NCBI RefSeq assembly: GCF_000003815.2
Contig: NW_023365758.1
Span: forward strand, 166,950-216,484
DNA length: 49,535 nt
DNA from: Branchiostoma floridae
Taxonomy: Eukaryota > Chordata > Leptocardii > Amphioxiformes > Branchiostomatidae
Direction: 5' to 3'
Position 1 is the first letter of the stretch, and every line of letters begins with the position of its first letter. The translations under genes and the position numbers were made by a program. Under the pieces are notes generated by a model that saw only the letters and a program-made list of their open reading frames with translations, searched no databases and was not told the origin of the DNA. Below, piece by piece: positions 10,111 through 20,480 of the stretch.

Positions 10111-10300
10111 TGTACGGGGTAATCATGTGAATCAACTTTGACCTTCGACCTCAACAGCGCTGAAAGGTTAGTTTGCCAGGCCGCCATTTTGATTTACGGA
10201 TAATCACTGGCAAATTTCCTTTGTTTCCAGTCAGGCCGTTTTTAAGACGATTCCACACGATAGCAGTTAATCAGTACCATAAACCGGTAGGTAAGACATG
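10111..10300 (+). promoter_or_regulatory. Promoter/5' exon module of gene 4
   Basis: DR1-like TGACCTTCGACCT at 10139-10151, GAAAGGTTA half-site, YY1-type GGCCGCCATTTTGAT at 10179-10193, donor GGTAG|GTAAG with GT at 10291. A conserved TTTCTTTCAG|GAAATCAG at 10361-10378 in the intron could be an alternative acceptor. The intron runs to 11743 (about 1.45 kb), of which 925 bp is the transposon at 10665. Confidence 0.72.
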
Positions 10301-10664
10301 TCTTTACTGCCTGTCCACTGCTTGCCTGCTTTTTCCTTTGTACTTTAGATTGAACACAGGTTTCTTTCAGGAAATCAGTGATCGATTTGTAGAAAGGGGA
10401 GGGGGGCAGCAATTACTAGCAATTACTACATATCTAGGTAAGGATGAACAATGATACGGTTTGATAACTCTTTGAATTAAACTATCTAAAGGAATTTAAT
10501 CTATGTTACGGTTAATGTTAGGGTTAATCACAGTTAGCCTGTCAATTGAACGATCGATTCTGAAGGATTTGTTTTTGGGTGTGCCCATTTACTTTTATTT
10601 TCGAAACGTGTGTGTGCGTTTGTGTGGTTGTACGTGTGTGTGCGTTCATGTGCGTGTGTACGAG

Positions 10665-11589
10665 GCTCGTTCTCATTTAAATGTCGAAATGCTGTCGCCT
10701 GACTTAACGCCTTGATATGGAGCAAATTATAGACAACATCACTGGTTCCTTTATTTTTCCACAACCCCTGTAATGTTAACAAAAGATGCACAACAACATT
10801 CGTATAGGTTGATGGGTTAGAAGATTATCATAGTCGCGGGTGGGATTTCACACCCTAAAAAATGGCTGTCGCCTGAGAAAAAACGAAGAATTCAAATAGT
10901 AGCCAAAAATGTAACAATTCAGTTCCCAGAATGATTGTTCGGTAGCTGAAACCAGCTGACCAGGCCCTCTGACCGATCACGTCAGATCGCTCCTGTCACT
11001 GATCTTGGAGGCTGTGTGAGGTGGTTTATGCCTGTCGCCAGATTCTGTAACAAACGTTACCACCACGAGTACGATGGTTGCCACGGTTATATTATTCACG
11101 TGTAAGACTAGACAGGGCCGTTTTTGTGACGATGTACAGTTTTTCTGGCTTTCTAAAGAAACAAGAAAGGGTTGTTAAATGTCATTTGTATCCCACCTTG
11201 CTTAACAGAATGTTGTACAGAAATGACTGTAACAAACGTTACCATTGTTTGATGCTGTCTAAGCTTTCTATTCGACCTGGTGTAAAAAAAGCTGCCCACT
11301 TTTTAAATGTTCCTAGGGACATCCACTTATACCTAAATGATGTAGCCAATAAGTAAGTCATTTCGAAGAAAACAGGGTAAAGTCTACTGTTGTAACAAAC
11401 GTTACCGGTAACGTTTGTTACCTGCCCTGTAATGCATTACCAATGGGACCGAAAATAATAAGTTGCCATTTTTTGACTATGGTTAAAAGAGGAATTTTCC
11501 CAAACAGCCAAGTAGTTTTCAATGAAAATAAAGCCGATTTATTTTTCGACCAAAAAATGCCATTTTCGACATTTCAATGAGAACGAGTG
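10665..11589. mobile_element. TIR DNA element in gene 4 intron, 925 bp
   Basis: Gene 1 shows the empty site (GTGTACGAGTGTGCACG). Here ACGAG is duplicated at 10660-10664 and 11590-11594. The terminal inverted repeats are about 25 bp: CTCGTTCTCATTTAAATGTC at 10666 on the left, and CTCGTTCTCATTGAAATGTC as reverse complement on the right. A 15-mer GTAACAAACGTTACC occurs at 11047, 11229 and 11392, and inverted at 11407, the last two forming a 30-bp perfect palindrome. A 92-aa open frame (11078-11356, containing NKRYH) has no recognised domain. Superfamily unknown to me. Confidence 0.78.
11392..11421. repeat. 30-bp perfect palindrome
   Basis: Two GTAACAAACGTTACC units back to back. Each unit is itself a short inverted repeat (GTAAC-4 nt-GTTAC). 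Two single copies lie upstream in the same element. Confidence 0.9.
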
Positions 11590-11745
11590 ACGAGTGTGCA
11601 CGTTTTTGTGTTTGGAACTGAGTGTGGGTGTATGTGTGTGTTTGTGTGTGTGCCTGTGTCTGTCTGTCTCTCTCTCTCTCTCTGAAATCTAGAATAAGAA
11701 TTACACAGGGATGTTTTATACCGTTCGTCATTTTTGTTTTTAGAA

Positions 11746-12759
11746 ATGGACGAAAGAAACAGCGAGGTTGCTATGGACGGTCCCCAAGCTGTACACCCAG
11801 GAGACGAAACAAGCATCAGCATAGAAATAGACATGGGAAGAGAGCAGAACAACGAAGGGGTCATTCCAAACGAAGAAACGTGCGGTCCCGCCGGAGTAGA
11901 ATCTGAGCATCCTCCCTCACAGGGCCATACAGAGCAAGTGGACAAGCTTACGGTGAAACGTATTGTGGACAAACCGGACAAACGCTTTGTGTGCACGGAA
12001 TGTGACTATAGGGCACTCTCAAATGCTCAACTGTCAATACACAAAAGAAAACATACTGGTGAGAAACCCTATACATGTGACCAGTGTGACTATGCTGCTG
12101 CAAAGAAAGGAAATTTAAAGAGACACATGGCTAAACACACCGGAGACAAGCCTCTCTTGTGTGGAGAGTGTGGGTACAGGACGACTGACATGGCTTTCTT
12201 AACCATACACATGAGAAAACACACTGGCGTGAAACCTTACAAGTGTGATCAGTGCGACTATTCTTCTGCACAGAAAGGCAACTTAGACCAACACGTGGTT
12301 AGACACAACGGAGAAAAACCCTACATGTGTGGGGAGTGCGGGTTCAGGACGGCTTTCAAGTCTTCCTTAGCCACACACATGAAAAGACATACAGGTGTGA
12401 AACCTTATAAATGTGACCACTGCGACTATTCTGCTGCAGAGAAATCCACGTTAGGCCAACACATGACTAGACACACCGGTGAAAAGCCCTACATGTGTGG
12501 AGAGTGCGGGTACAGGACGGTTACCAGGTATTGCTTAACTGTGCATATGAGAACACATACTGGTGTGAAACCTTATAAGTGCGACCAGTGCGACTATTCT
12601 GCTGCAAAGAAAGGTCATTTAGATTCCCACATGGCTAAACACACCAACGAAAAACGCTTCATGTGTGAGGAGTGCGGATACAGAACTGCTCACAGGTCAA
12701 ACCTATCACGACATATGATCAAACATACCGGCGAGAAATCTACCAATGTGACCAATTAA
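11746..12759 (+). CDS. C2H2 zinc-finger protein, 9 fingers (array gene 4)
   Basis: 337 aa, starting at ATG 11746 after the TTTTTAG acceptor. Nearly identical to gene 1, with an in-frame 3-residue insertion in the leader (ETCGPAGVES) and a few substitutions (TRYCLTV in finger 7, CEECGYR in finger 9). Nine C2H2 fingers with the same helices as gene 1, including KKGNLKR, QKGNLDQ, EKSTLGQ and HRSNLSR, so the two proteins should bind very similar DNA. It ends NVTN through the same 1-nt frameshift as gene 1, so the loss of the tenth finger predates the duplication. The promoter module lies 1.6 kb upstream, separated by a transposon-bearing intron. Confidence 0.9.
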   Translation: MDERNSEVAMDGPQAVHPGDETSISIEIDMGREQNNEGVIPNEETCGPAGVESEHPPSQGHTEQVDKLTVKRIVDKPDKRFVCTECDYRALSNAQLSIHKRKHTGEKPYTCDQCDYAAAKKGNLKRHMAKHTGDKPLLCGECGYRTTDMAFLTIHMRKHTGVKPYKCDQCDYSSAQKGNLDQHVVRHNGEKPYMCGECGFRTAFKSSLATHMKRHTGVKPYKCDHCDYSAAEKSTLGQHMTRHTGEKPYMCGECGYRTVTRYCLTVHMRTHTGVKPYKCDQCDYSAAKKGHLDSHMAKHTNEKRFMCEECGYRTAHRSNLSRHMIKHTGEKSTNVTN

Positions 12760-13254
12760 TGCGACTACAGAGTTAAGGTATCTAAACAAACACTATAACA
12801 AACACACTTCTTATGGACACAGTTTACAAGTGTGTATACAGTACGCTTGGCAGGTCTAACTATCCGGACAAAAAAATTACAGGTGCTCAAAACACAACTG
12901 TGATGAGAGCGACTATTCTGTTTCATAGCAAAATAGTAGTACATTTCCCAAAATAAATGTAGAAAAATGAAGAAATTATGGGTTTGTGGACTGCGGGTTT
13001 ACCGGGACGGAATTTATATATATATATAGGCGCAATACAAACGTCATCTATCAACGTGCACCAAATTTTAAATCATTGCCATGTTAAATTTAAGTTCTTT
13101 CTTTTATATACTAGCTAACAGACATTTTCGTACAAAGGAGAGTTCTTTCTGTGACGTCGCGACATGTAGCCAAAATGTCCTACCAAAGAGCACACAGTAG
13201 ACAATCGGTTTTAATATTTAGTCAATAGCAAATAGACGCTGATATTCTAGGTGA
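12760..13254 (+). other. 3' flank of gene 4, proximal part
   Basis: Relic of the terminal finger (12760-12800) and of another finger (12955-13015), homologous to 1440-1930. Contains CCAAAATAAATG at 12949, a possible polyadenylation signal. No gene. Confidence 0.55.
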
Positions 13255-13256
13255 TA

Positions 13257-13831
13257 CGAGGGGCATTCAATAAGTAATGCCCCTGACCCACTTCCAGTTG
13301 TCTGATCTAAATAAAATTTTGCATGTGTAATGAGTCATATGTCTATGGCTTATGTTGCAAAAAACAGCTCTGAACTAAGTGTGGTTACTGATTTACTTGT
13401 GTTTGAACTGAGTCAGGTGTGAAATGGACCAGGTGTGAAATGGAGCATGTTGAGTGTCGCGCAGTGATCCGGTTTTTGTATTTGAAAGGACGCACACCAA
13501 AGGGGACTTTTGATGAAATGAAAAAAACTTATGGTGATGATGCCCCATCATATGACCTTGTAAAACGCTGGCATCCTGAATTCAAACAAGGTCGGAATTC
13601 TGTGGAAACAGCTCCCAGACCTGGTCGTCCCTCTTCTGCCATTGATGAGGCATCTGTCGGAGGACCAACCTGGGATGTCCTACAAGAACGGTGTCCAGAG
13701 CTACATCAAATGATGGGAGAAATGCAAAACTCTGGGTGTTTCCTATGAAGAGAAAGAATAACTGTGCCAAGTTTCATTAATATCCTGCTATGGGAAATGG
13801 GTCAGGGGCATTACTTATTGAATGCCCCTCG
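13257..13831 (+). mobile_element. Internally deleted mariner element
   Basis: 575 bp bounded by TA duplications (13255-13256 and 13832-13833). The empty site GGTGATAATGCTAC exists in sister units. Perfect inverted repeats of at least 34 bp start CGAGGGGCATTCAATAAGTA. Inside is the N-terminal part of a mariner transposase; the catalytic DDD region is missing. Confidence 0.93.
13440..13748 (+). pseudogene. Mariner transposase N-terminal fragment
   Basis: From Met13440 the protein carries the mariner helix-turn-helix region (RFLYLKGRTPKGTFDEM, APSYDLVKRW, EFKQGRNSVE) and the GRPS motif that follows it, about 70 residues. An internal deletion then joins a different frame. The expected C-terminal segment (WEKCKTLGVSYEEKE) is readable in the +1 frame after a stop codon. 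No catalytic aspartates remain, so it cannot transpose by itself. Confidence 0.88.
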
Positions 13832-13833
13832 TA

Positions 13834-14667
13834 ATGCTACTTGAACTAGGTGAATGCCAATATAACGCTGCAGTCATTGACTTGACGCTGATGTTTCGTA
13901 CATCATATCAAACCTTGTAAGATTATCTTCATTCCATGTATAGTAGTGGTAGCATTACTAGTAGTAGTATATTATGATAATTTACATTATCATGATTTAT
14001 ATGATATACATCTACATCATCATCATCATCATCGATCGGCTGCATTTCTGCGGGGCAAATATCGATATTACAGCGTAAGCGCGGATGGCCAACTCAAAAG
14101 GATAGGTGGTCTTGGCAAAAGTGCCTAAAGAATTTTTCTTGGGATATGTTTTGAATTTGGACATTCTAACACTAGTTCACCTTTATTCGTAGGGTAACCT
14201 TTATCCGTTCTTTTAAAGAACAATGTATTTAGGGATATCAAGTCGACAGATGATGATTTCAAACTGCAATATTTCGAAAATAGTTGTTGTTGATGTTGTC
14301 CTCGTTTAACGTCTATTATTTCGCTACCGTCCATCGACTTGATATCCCTGGATACCCTGTTTAGCAACACAGCGGATATAGGTTACCCCGCGGATAAAGG
14401 TGAATTAGCGTTAATCATTTTTATATCTCATCAAGACACATTCCAAATATTTAATACAGTCCATCCAGGCCTTCGAAAGTTATGCTGTCCACGCACAAAC
14501 GTGCATATGCACGCATTTATAGACATAAACATGGTTTTACGCACATGTATACTTACAAACGCTACCCAAAAACGTCGCCTTCTAGGTAATAAAGAAAATA
14601 ATACATCCCAGGAACAGCATTATTTTAGCAGAGGAAAGTAATACAGTTAAGTTTTATGTCGTTAAAT
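13834..14667 (+). other. 3' flank of gene 4, distal part
   Basis: Homologous to 1930-2740 downstream of gene 1: AT-rich tail, a GTTACCCCGCGGATAAAGGT stretch near 14383, and a CA-rich tract at 14490-14560. No gene. Confidence 0.6.
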
Positions 14668-14855
14668 TGTGGGGGTAATCGGGTGGATCAACTTTAACCT
14701 TCGACCTCCACAGAGCTGAAAGGTCAGCTTTCCAGGCCGCCATTTTGATTTATCGGATGATCACGGGCAGATCCCTTTGTTTCCAGTTTGGTAGTTTTTA
14801 AGACAATTCTACACATTATCAGTTACTAAGGACCATAAACGGGTAGGTAAGACAT
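14668..14855 (+). promoter_or_regulatory. Promoter/5' exon module of gene 5
   Basis: Variant DR1 TAACCTTCGACCT at 14695-14707, AAAGGTCA half-site just downstream, YY1-type GGCCGCCATTTTGAT at 14735-14749, donor GGTAG|GTAAG with GT at 14847. The intron to 15247 is short (about 400 nt), GT-rich at 14940-15095, and lacks the GGGGAGGG block; it resembles the introns of genes 11-13. Confidence 0.7.
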
Positions 14856-15276
14856 TCGTTTGCTGCCTATCTACGTTGTAAGAGTGTATATTTGTTTATT
14901 TGTATCATTGTATGTATGTAACGTCATTTGTGCTCGGGCGCGAGTGTGTACATGTGTGTGTTGTGTGTGTGTGCTATGTGTGTGTGTGTAACGTTATTTG
15001 TATGTGCGCGTGTGGTATGTGTATGTGTGTTATGTGTTCATGCATCTATGTGTGTGCGCGCACGTTCGTGTTTGTGCATGTGTGTGTACGTGTGTAATAC
15101 GAACTACAGCTTGTTGTATTCCATATGAATAGAGTAGATACGTTAGCGTTCCGGGACAACAATGCGGGTATAGACGGCATGGGAATGTTGTTGGTTTTTT
15201 TATCTTCCATAAAGTTCCAATTTTGTAGGAGTTATTGTTCTTTTCAGAAATCGGCGAGAGAAGCGATGAGGTCGCT

Positions 15277-16305
15277 ATGGACGATCTGTCAACTGTACAC
15301 CATGGGGACAAGACAAGCAGAAGCGAGAAATTAGACACGGAAAGGCAGCAGAGCAAGAAATGGGGCATTCCACGCGAGGAACCGTGCGGAGTAGAATCTG
15401 ACCATCCTCCTGCACAGGGTCAGACAGAGCAAGCGGGATTTCTTGCGTTGAAACGTACTGTGGACAGACGCTTCGAGTGTACGGAATGTGACTATAGGGC
15501 AGCCAAAAAGGTTAAACTATCGAGACACACAAGAAAATATACTGGCGAGAAACCTTATAAGTGCGACATTTGCGACTATTCTGCTGCACAGAAAGACCAT
15601 TTAGAGTCACACATGGAAAACCACACCAGCGAAAAACGCTTCATGTGTGTGGAGTGCGGATACAGAACTGCTCACAAGTCTCACCTAACCGCACATATGA
15701 GAACACATACAGGCGAGAAACCTTACAAGTGTGACCAGTGCGACTATTCCGCTACGCATAAATCTCAGTTGGATAGACACATGGCTAAACACACCGGCGA
15801 AAAAAAATTAATTTGTGGAGAGTGCGGGTACAGGACGGCTGACAGGTCTTCCTTAACCGTACATATGAGAACACATACAGGCGTGAAACCCTATAAATGT
15901 GACCAATGTGACTATTCCACTGCTCAGAGAGGAAACTTAGACCGACATATGGCTAAACACACCGGCGAAAAACCCTACATCTGCGGAGAATGTGGATATA
16001 GGTCGGCTGACAGGTCTGCGTTAAAATCACATATGGTTAAACATACAGGTGTGAAACCCTATACATGTGACTATTGCGACTATTCTGCTGCACGGAAATT
16101 TCATTTGGATCGACACATGGCTAAACACACCGGCGAAAAGCCCTTCATGTGTGGAAAGTGCGGATATAGGGCTGCTGACTTGTCTTACTTAACCGTACAT
16201 ATGAGAACACATACAGGCGAGAAACCCTATAAATGTGACCAATGCGACTATTCTGCTACAAGGAAAGATTACTTAGAGAAGCACTTGATCAAACACACTT
16301 CTTAG
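15277..16305 (+). CDS. C2H2 zinc-finger protein, 10 fingers, usual ATG lost (array gene 5)
   Basis: The canonical initiator after the acceptor (TTTTCAG ending 15247) reads AAATCGGCG instead of AAATGGACG, so the family start is gone. The next in-frame ATG is 15277 (MDDLSTVHHG), giving 342 aa. The leader (DDLSTVHHGD) matches genes 11-13, while the fingers match gene 3, so the gene is a mosaic. The finger 1 second zinc-ligand His is Tyr (RHTRKYTGEK), so that finger is probably unfolded. Fingers 2-10 are intact and end KHTS. An upstream ATG at 15235 lies in the intron and would only be used if it were retained. Could be functional with a shortened leader, or an early pseudogene. Confidence 0.8.
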   Translation: MDDLSTVHHGDKTSRSEKLDTERQQSKKWGIPREEPCGVESDHPPAQGQTEQAGFLALKRTVDRRFECTECDYRAAKKVKLSRHTRKYTGEKPYKCDICDYSAAQKDHLESHMENHTSEKRFMCVECGYRTAHKSHLTAHMRTHTGEKPYKCDQCDYSATHKSQLDRHMAKHTGEKKLICGECGYRTADRSSLTVHMRTHTGVKPYKCDQCDYSTAQRGNLDRHMAKHTGEKPYICGECGYRSADRSALKSHMVKHTGVKPYTCDYCDYSAARKFHLDRHMAKHTGEKPFMCGKCGYRAADLSYLTVHMRTHTGEKPYKCDQCDYSATRKDYLEKHLIKHTS

Positions 16306-17720
16306 GGATATACTTGACGGTTACGGATACAGGACGGTTGACATAACTAAACTATCCGGACAAAAGCAAAAAATTAGAGGCAAAGATTCAAAACAAAAAT
16401 ATGATCAGTGCAACAATTCTGCTTCTTGGAAAAGTCATGGGGTTGTGGAGCGTTAGTAGCCATTGCGACGTAAATAAGCTGTGGCTTGAAATGCTAAGTA
16501 GTCATTGACTTTTAGTCATATTTCGTACATCATTTCAAACGTTAGATTATATTCATTTCATGTTTATTATCATTTATATTACGAGTAGTAGTAGTAGTAA
16601 TAGCAATATATCATGATATTTATCTGTACCTGCATTACAGATGTACCAGTATGCAATACCATGCATTAGTGGTTATGATGTAGTCAATAAGAACATTCTT
16701 ATTATGTTACCTTCACAGAAGGGAACATATTGTTTTGCTTTGTTTCTTCTTCTCCGCACAAATAAGGTCAATGACTTGGACCAGACGGCTGCCACCATGA
16801 TAACCGGTAAAGTAGCAGGCACCATGTGGTGTTCGGTTACATAATGTAGCAAATGTCAGATCTAGAGGGGCTTGGGCTGAAATGAAATTTAGACTACAAC
16901 ATGTGAAGGTAACATTCTGTATTTGCTTGCAAATAACACCTTTCTAGTATCTCTGTCAGTTTGGTTTCATTCTTTATTGTTATTTATACCTGTACTCAGT
17001 ACTGTAGTTTGTAAGAGCAGGAACGCAAAACTTTGTTATGCCCTACTTCTCGGGCCGAATGACGTTTGCCATTTCGTATTCATTTTTAATCTTTGTAGCT
17101 TCGAGATGACTTTTGGTAGATGCCGTCTTTGTAATTGTACTTTACATGCTCTCAGTTTGGGCATAAACACGCCAAAAAATATTTATTACCAAAACTTCAC
17201 TGGGCATTCTAAGACCTACCAAGTCTTTGATATTTTGTGTACATTTTTAGTCCGAGATGACATGCTCCGTTGTTGTTATTTTATCATTTGGAAGTTTTTT
17301 TAAAAACATCTTTCATGTCAAATCTCATCATATTCATATCTCAAGATCAACCCATAAATCAAATATTTGATATATCTTGATACAGTCCATCCAAACCTTC
17401 GAAAGTTACTAGTATGCTAGACTGAAGAAACTACCCTACAAGATCAACAAATAAATGCTGTACACGCACAAACATGCATATACACGCATTCATACACACA
17501 AGGACGTTCTATCACCTTGATACACACAAACATACGCACATGCATACATACAAACAGTAACACTACCGACTACCACATTAATGGTAGGTAATAAAACAAA
17601 TAATACAACAAAAAACAGCGTTATTTTAGAGTAAAGTAAAACCAGGCAGCATAATCTTCAATTGGTTGAAGGCGGCTGCCTTAATCGAAAGAAGAAGAAA
17701 AATACAGTTATGTTGTTAAA
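16306..17720 (+). other. 3' flank of gene 5
   Basis: Fossil finger remnants at 16360-16450, an AT-rich tail with TAGTAGTAG, a stretch shared with the gene 3 flank (16960-17310), and CA-rich tracts at 17460-17560. A small hairpin insertion (GGCAGC ... GCTGCC, about 17645-17681) interrupts the sequence just before the promoter. No gene. Confidence 0.6.
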
Positions 17721-17910
17721 CTGTACGGGGTAATCAGGTAAATCAACTTTGACCTTCGACCTCAAAAGCTCAAAGGTCAGTTTCCAGGCCGCCATTTTGA
17801 TTCATCGAATGATCACGGGCAAGATTCCTTTGTTTCCAGTTTGGCCATTTATAAGGCAATTCTACACATTCACAGTTAATCTGCACCATAGACCGGTAGG
17901 TAAGGCATTT
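17721..17910 (+). promoter_or_regulatory. Promoter/5' exon module of gene 6
   Basis: DR1-like TGACCTTCGACCT at 17750-17762, AAAGGTCA at 17772-17779, YY1-type GGCCGCCATTTTGAT at 17787-17801, donor GGTAG|GTAAG with GT at 17900. The intron to 18412 (about 0.5 kb) contains TTTCTTTCAG|GAAATCGG and GGGGAGGGGGGCA and no transposon. Confidence 0.75.
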
Positions 17911-18414
17911 GTTTACTGCCTATCCACTTTTTGTCTGCTTTTTCCTTTGTATTTTAGATTGGACAAAGGTTTCTTTCAGGAAATCGGTGATCGATTTTGT
18001 AGAAAGGGGAGGGGGGCAATAGTTACTAGTTGTTGACATAGGCAAGGATGAACAATAATACGATTTGATAACTATTTGAATTAAACGATTCCGAGGCATT
18101 TCATATATGTTAGAGGTCTTGCTCATTTGTTTATCACGATTTGTTAGACGTGTGTGTATACATCACATTTGTGTGCATTTATAGGGGGCGCGTATGTTCG
18201 TGTATCGGTGCATGTGCTTGACATCGACAAGAATTGACTATATCAAGGTTTGATAAGTCGGTTGAGGGAGTTGCCTTTGGGGAGGGGGTCTTGCAAAATT
18301 GTTACAGCTGTTTCACTATTGAGTGTATTGGTTTTTCCACATCTTCGATAAGGAATAGTGACACTGTGTAGTAGAGGAATATTGTTTCACCGTTCATCAT
18401 TGTTGCTTTTAGAA

Positions 18415-19698
18415 ATGGACGAAAGAAACTGCGAGGTTGCTATGGACGGCCACCAAGCTGTGTATACTAGAGACGAAACCAGCAGCAGCGAGAAATTAGA
18501 AACGGCAAGGCAGCAGAACAAGGAAGGGGACATGGAAACGTGCGGAGTAGAATCTGACCATCCTCCCGCACATGGCCATATAGGGCAAGCGGACACTCTT
18601 CCGGTGAAACGTACTGTGGATAAACGCTTTGTGTGTGCGGAATGTGACTATAGAGCAATCTCAAAGTCCGTGCTGTCAAAACACACAAGAACACATACTG
18701 GTGAGAAACCCTTTAAATGTGACCAGTGTGACTATGCTGCTGCACAGAAAGAACATTTAAAGAGACACATGACTAAACACACAGGAGACAAGCCTTTCAT
18801 GTGTGGGGAGTGCGGATACAGGACGACTTGCGTGTCTTACTTACCCATACATATGAGAAAACATACAGGTGAGAAACCCTTTAGGTGTGATCACTGCGAC
18901 TATTCTGCTGCACAGAAAAGCAACTTAGACCAACACATGGTTCGACACACCGGACTTACCAAGGGCAAACCCTGCTCAACTGCGCAGAAAGGTACTTTAG
19001 ATCGACACATGACTGAAGACGACGGAGAGAAACCCTTCAAGTGTGGGGAGTGCGGATACAGAACTGTTCGCAAGTCTTCCTTAGTCACACATATGAAACG
19101 ACATGCAGGTGTGAAACCTTATAAATGTGACCAGTGCGACTATTCTGCTCTAGAGAAACACAGATTAGACCAACACATGTCTAGACACACCGGCGAAAAA
19201 CCCTACATGTGTGGGGAGTGCGGATACAGGACGGCTTACCAGAGTGACTTAAACATACATATGAGAACACATACAGGTGTGAAACCATATAAGTGTGATC
19301 AGTGCGACTATGCTGCTGCACGGAAAAAATATTTAGACCGACACAAGGCTAAACACACCGGAGAAAAACCCTACATGTGTGGGGAGTGCGGATACAGGGC
19401 GGCTGACAAAACTGCCTTAACCTTACACATGAGAAAGCATACAGGTGCGAAATCCTATAAATGCGACCTGTGTGACTATTCTGCTACACAGAAAGGCGAT
19501 TTAGACAAACACATGGCTATACACACCGGTGAAAAACCCTACATGTGTGGGGAGTGCGGATACAGAACTGCTCGCAAGTCTTCCCTATCTCGACATGTGA
19601 TCAAACATACAGGTGTGAAACCTTACAAGTGTGACCAATGCGACTATGTCACAGAGAAAAGGTATTTAAAGAAACACATGATCACGCACGCTCCTTAA
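18415..19698 (+). CDS. C2H2 zinc-finger protein, 12 fingers plus a degenerate one (array gene 6)
   Basis: 427 aa from ATG 18415, after acceptor CTTTTAG. Leader residues 1-73 contain a short deletion (GDMETCGVES, where relatives have GDIP.EETCGVES). Twelve fingers can fold. The fifth unit (about 187-209) keeps only one Cys and one His (CSTAQKGTLDRHMTEDDGEKP), so it acts as a long spacer; gene 10 has a related defect at the same place. The last finger has x11 rather than x12 between Cys and His (CDQCDYVTEKRYLKKH), one residue short. It ends THAP. Helices include QKGDLDK, RKSSLSR and YQSDLNI. DNA-binding regulator by family; target unknown. Confidence 0.9.
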   Translation: MDERNCEVAMDGHQAVYTRDETSSSEKLETARQQNKEGDMETCGVESDHPPAHGHIGQADTLPVKRTVDKRFVCAECDYRAISKSVLSKHTRTHTGEKPFKCDQCDYAAAQKEHLKRHMTKHTGDKPFMCGECGYRTTCVSYLPIHMRKHTGEKPFRCDHCDYSAAQKSNLDQHMVRHTGLTKGKPCSTAQKGTLDRHMTEDDGEKPFKCGECGYRTVRKSSLVTHMKRHAGVKPYKCDQCDYSALEKHRLDQHMSRHTGEKPYMCGECGYRTAYQSDLNIHMRTHTGVKPYKCDQCDYAAARKKYLDRHKAKHTGEKPYMCGECGYRAADKTALTLHMRKHTGAKSYKCDLCDYSATQKGDLDKHMAIHTGEKPYMCGECGYRTARKSSLSRHVIKHTGVKPYKCDQCDYVTEKRYLKKHMITHAP

Positions 19699-20480
19699 AC
19701 AGTTCACAGTTGCAGACACTGGACGGTTGAACAACAGTTGGCTCCATGAACAAGTAAGTTAGGCCTGGTCAAACAAACCGCTGAGAAACCCTACATGTGA
19801 GTGGAGCGCGGGTTCACAGGGAAAGACCTTACATTTAGCGGCAGCTACAGACTAAGCCTTCTATCGTGTATTTTAAATCGTTGTGGTTATGCTCTCAAGT
19901 TTCAGTTTTGCAAGTTTCTTCAACGTTCAGATCCTACCTAGACATACAGTTCATGTTTTTTGCATGTCACAGTCTGACGGCAACACATGTTCACAGTAAA
20001 CGGCATAATACATATAAGAGATACTGATATTCTAGGTCATAATGCTACCTCAACTTGATGAATTTTGATATAACACTGCAGTCATTGACTTGGTGCTGAT
20101 GTTTCATACATCATATCAAACGTTCTTTTTTTAGTAGATTATCTTCATTCCTTGTATTCTTATTATTAGCGGTAGCATGACTAGTACTAGTGTTACATGT
20201 AATATATTATGATGAAATACATGATATCAATTTACATGATTTGCAGTTACAACATATGTCATATGAAAAAGTAAAATCAACTGTTTGTTCTACCTGCGTT
20301 GTGCTGTTTATTTATGCCATATAAATATACAATACAAAGCATAGTTTAGAATATAGATTTCTAGCTTTCATCGACGAATCAGTTTGTAGTTTCTATGAAC
20401 ATCCAAATTTTATATCACAGCAGTTTTACGCCTAGCGGGGCCAACGGTTTAACTCCAACACTCGAAATGGCGAATACAAT
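19699..20480 (+). other. 3' flank of gene 6
   Basis: Contains a fossil finger (GCTGAGAAACCCTACATGTG at 19781), still readable as AEKPYM then a stop. The AT-rich tail with GATATTCTAGGTCATAATGC follows at 20027. No gene. Confidence 0.6.

Noticed and set aside
11078-11356. 92-aa frame as a transposase
   Set aside because: No catalytic or DNA-binding motif recognised; too short. Left as an undetermined part of the element.
14900-15128. Cys/Val-rich open frames
   Set aside because: GT-rich intron of gene 5; no conservation at protein level.
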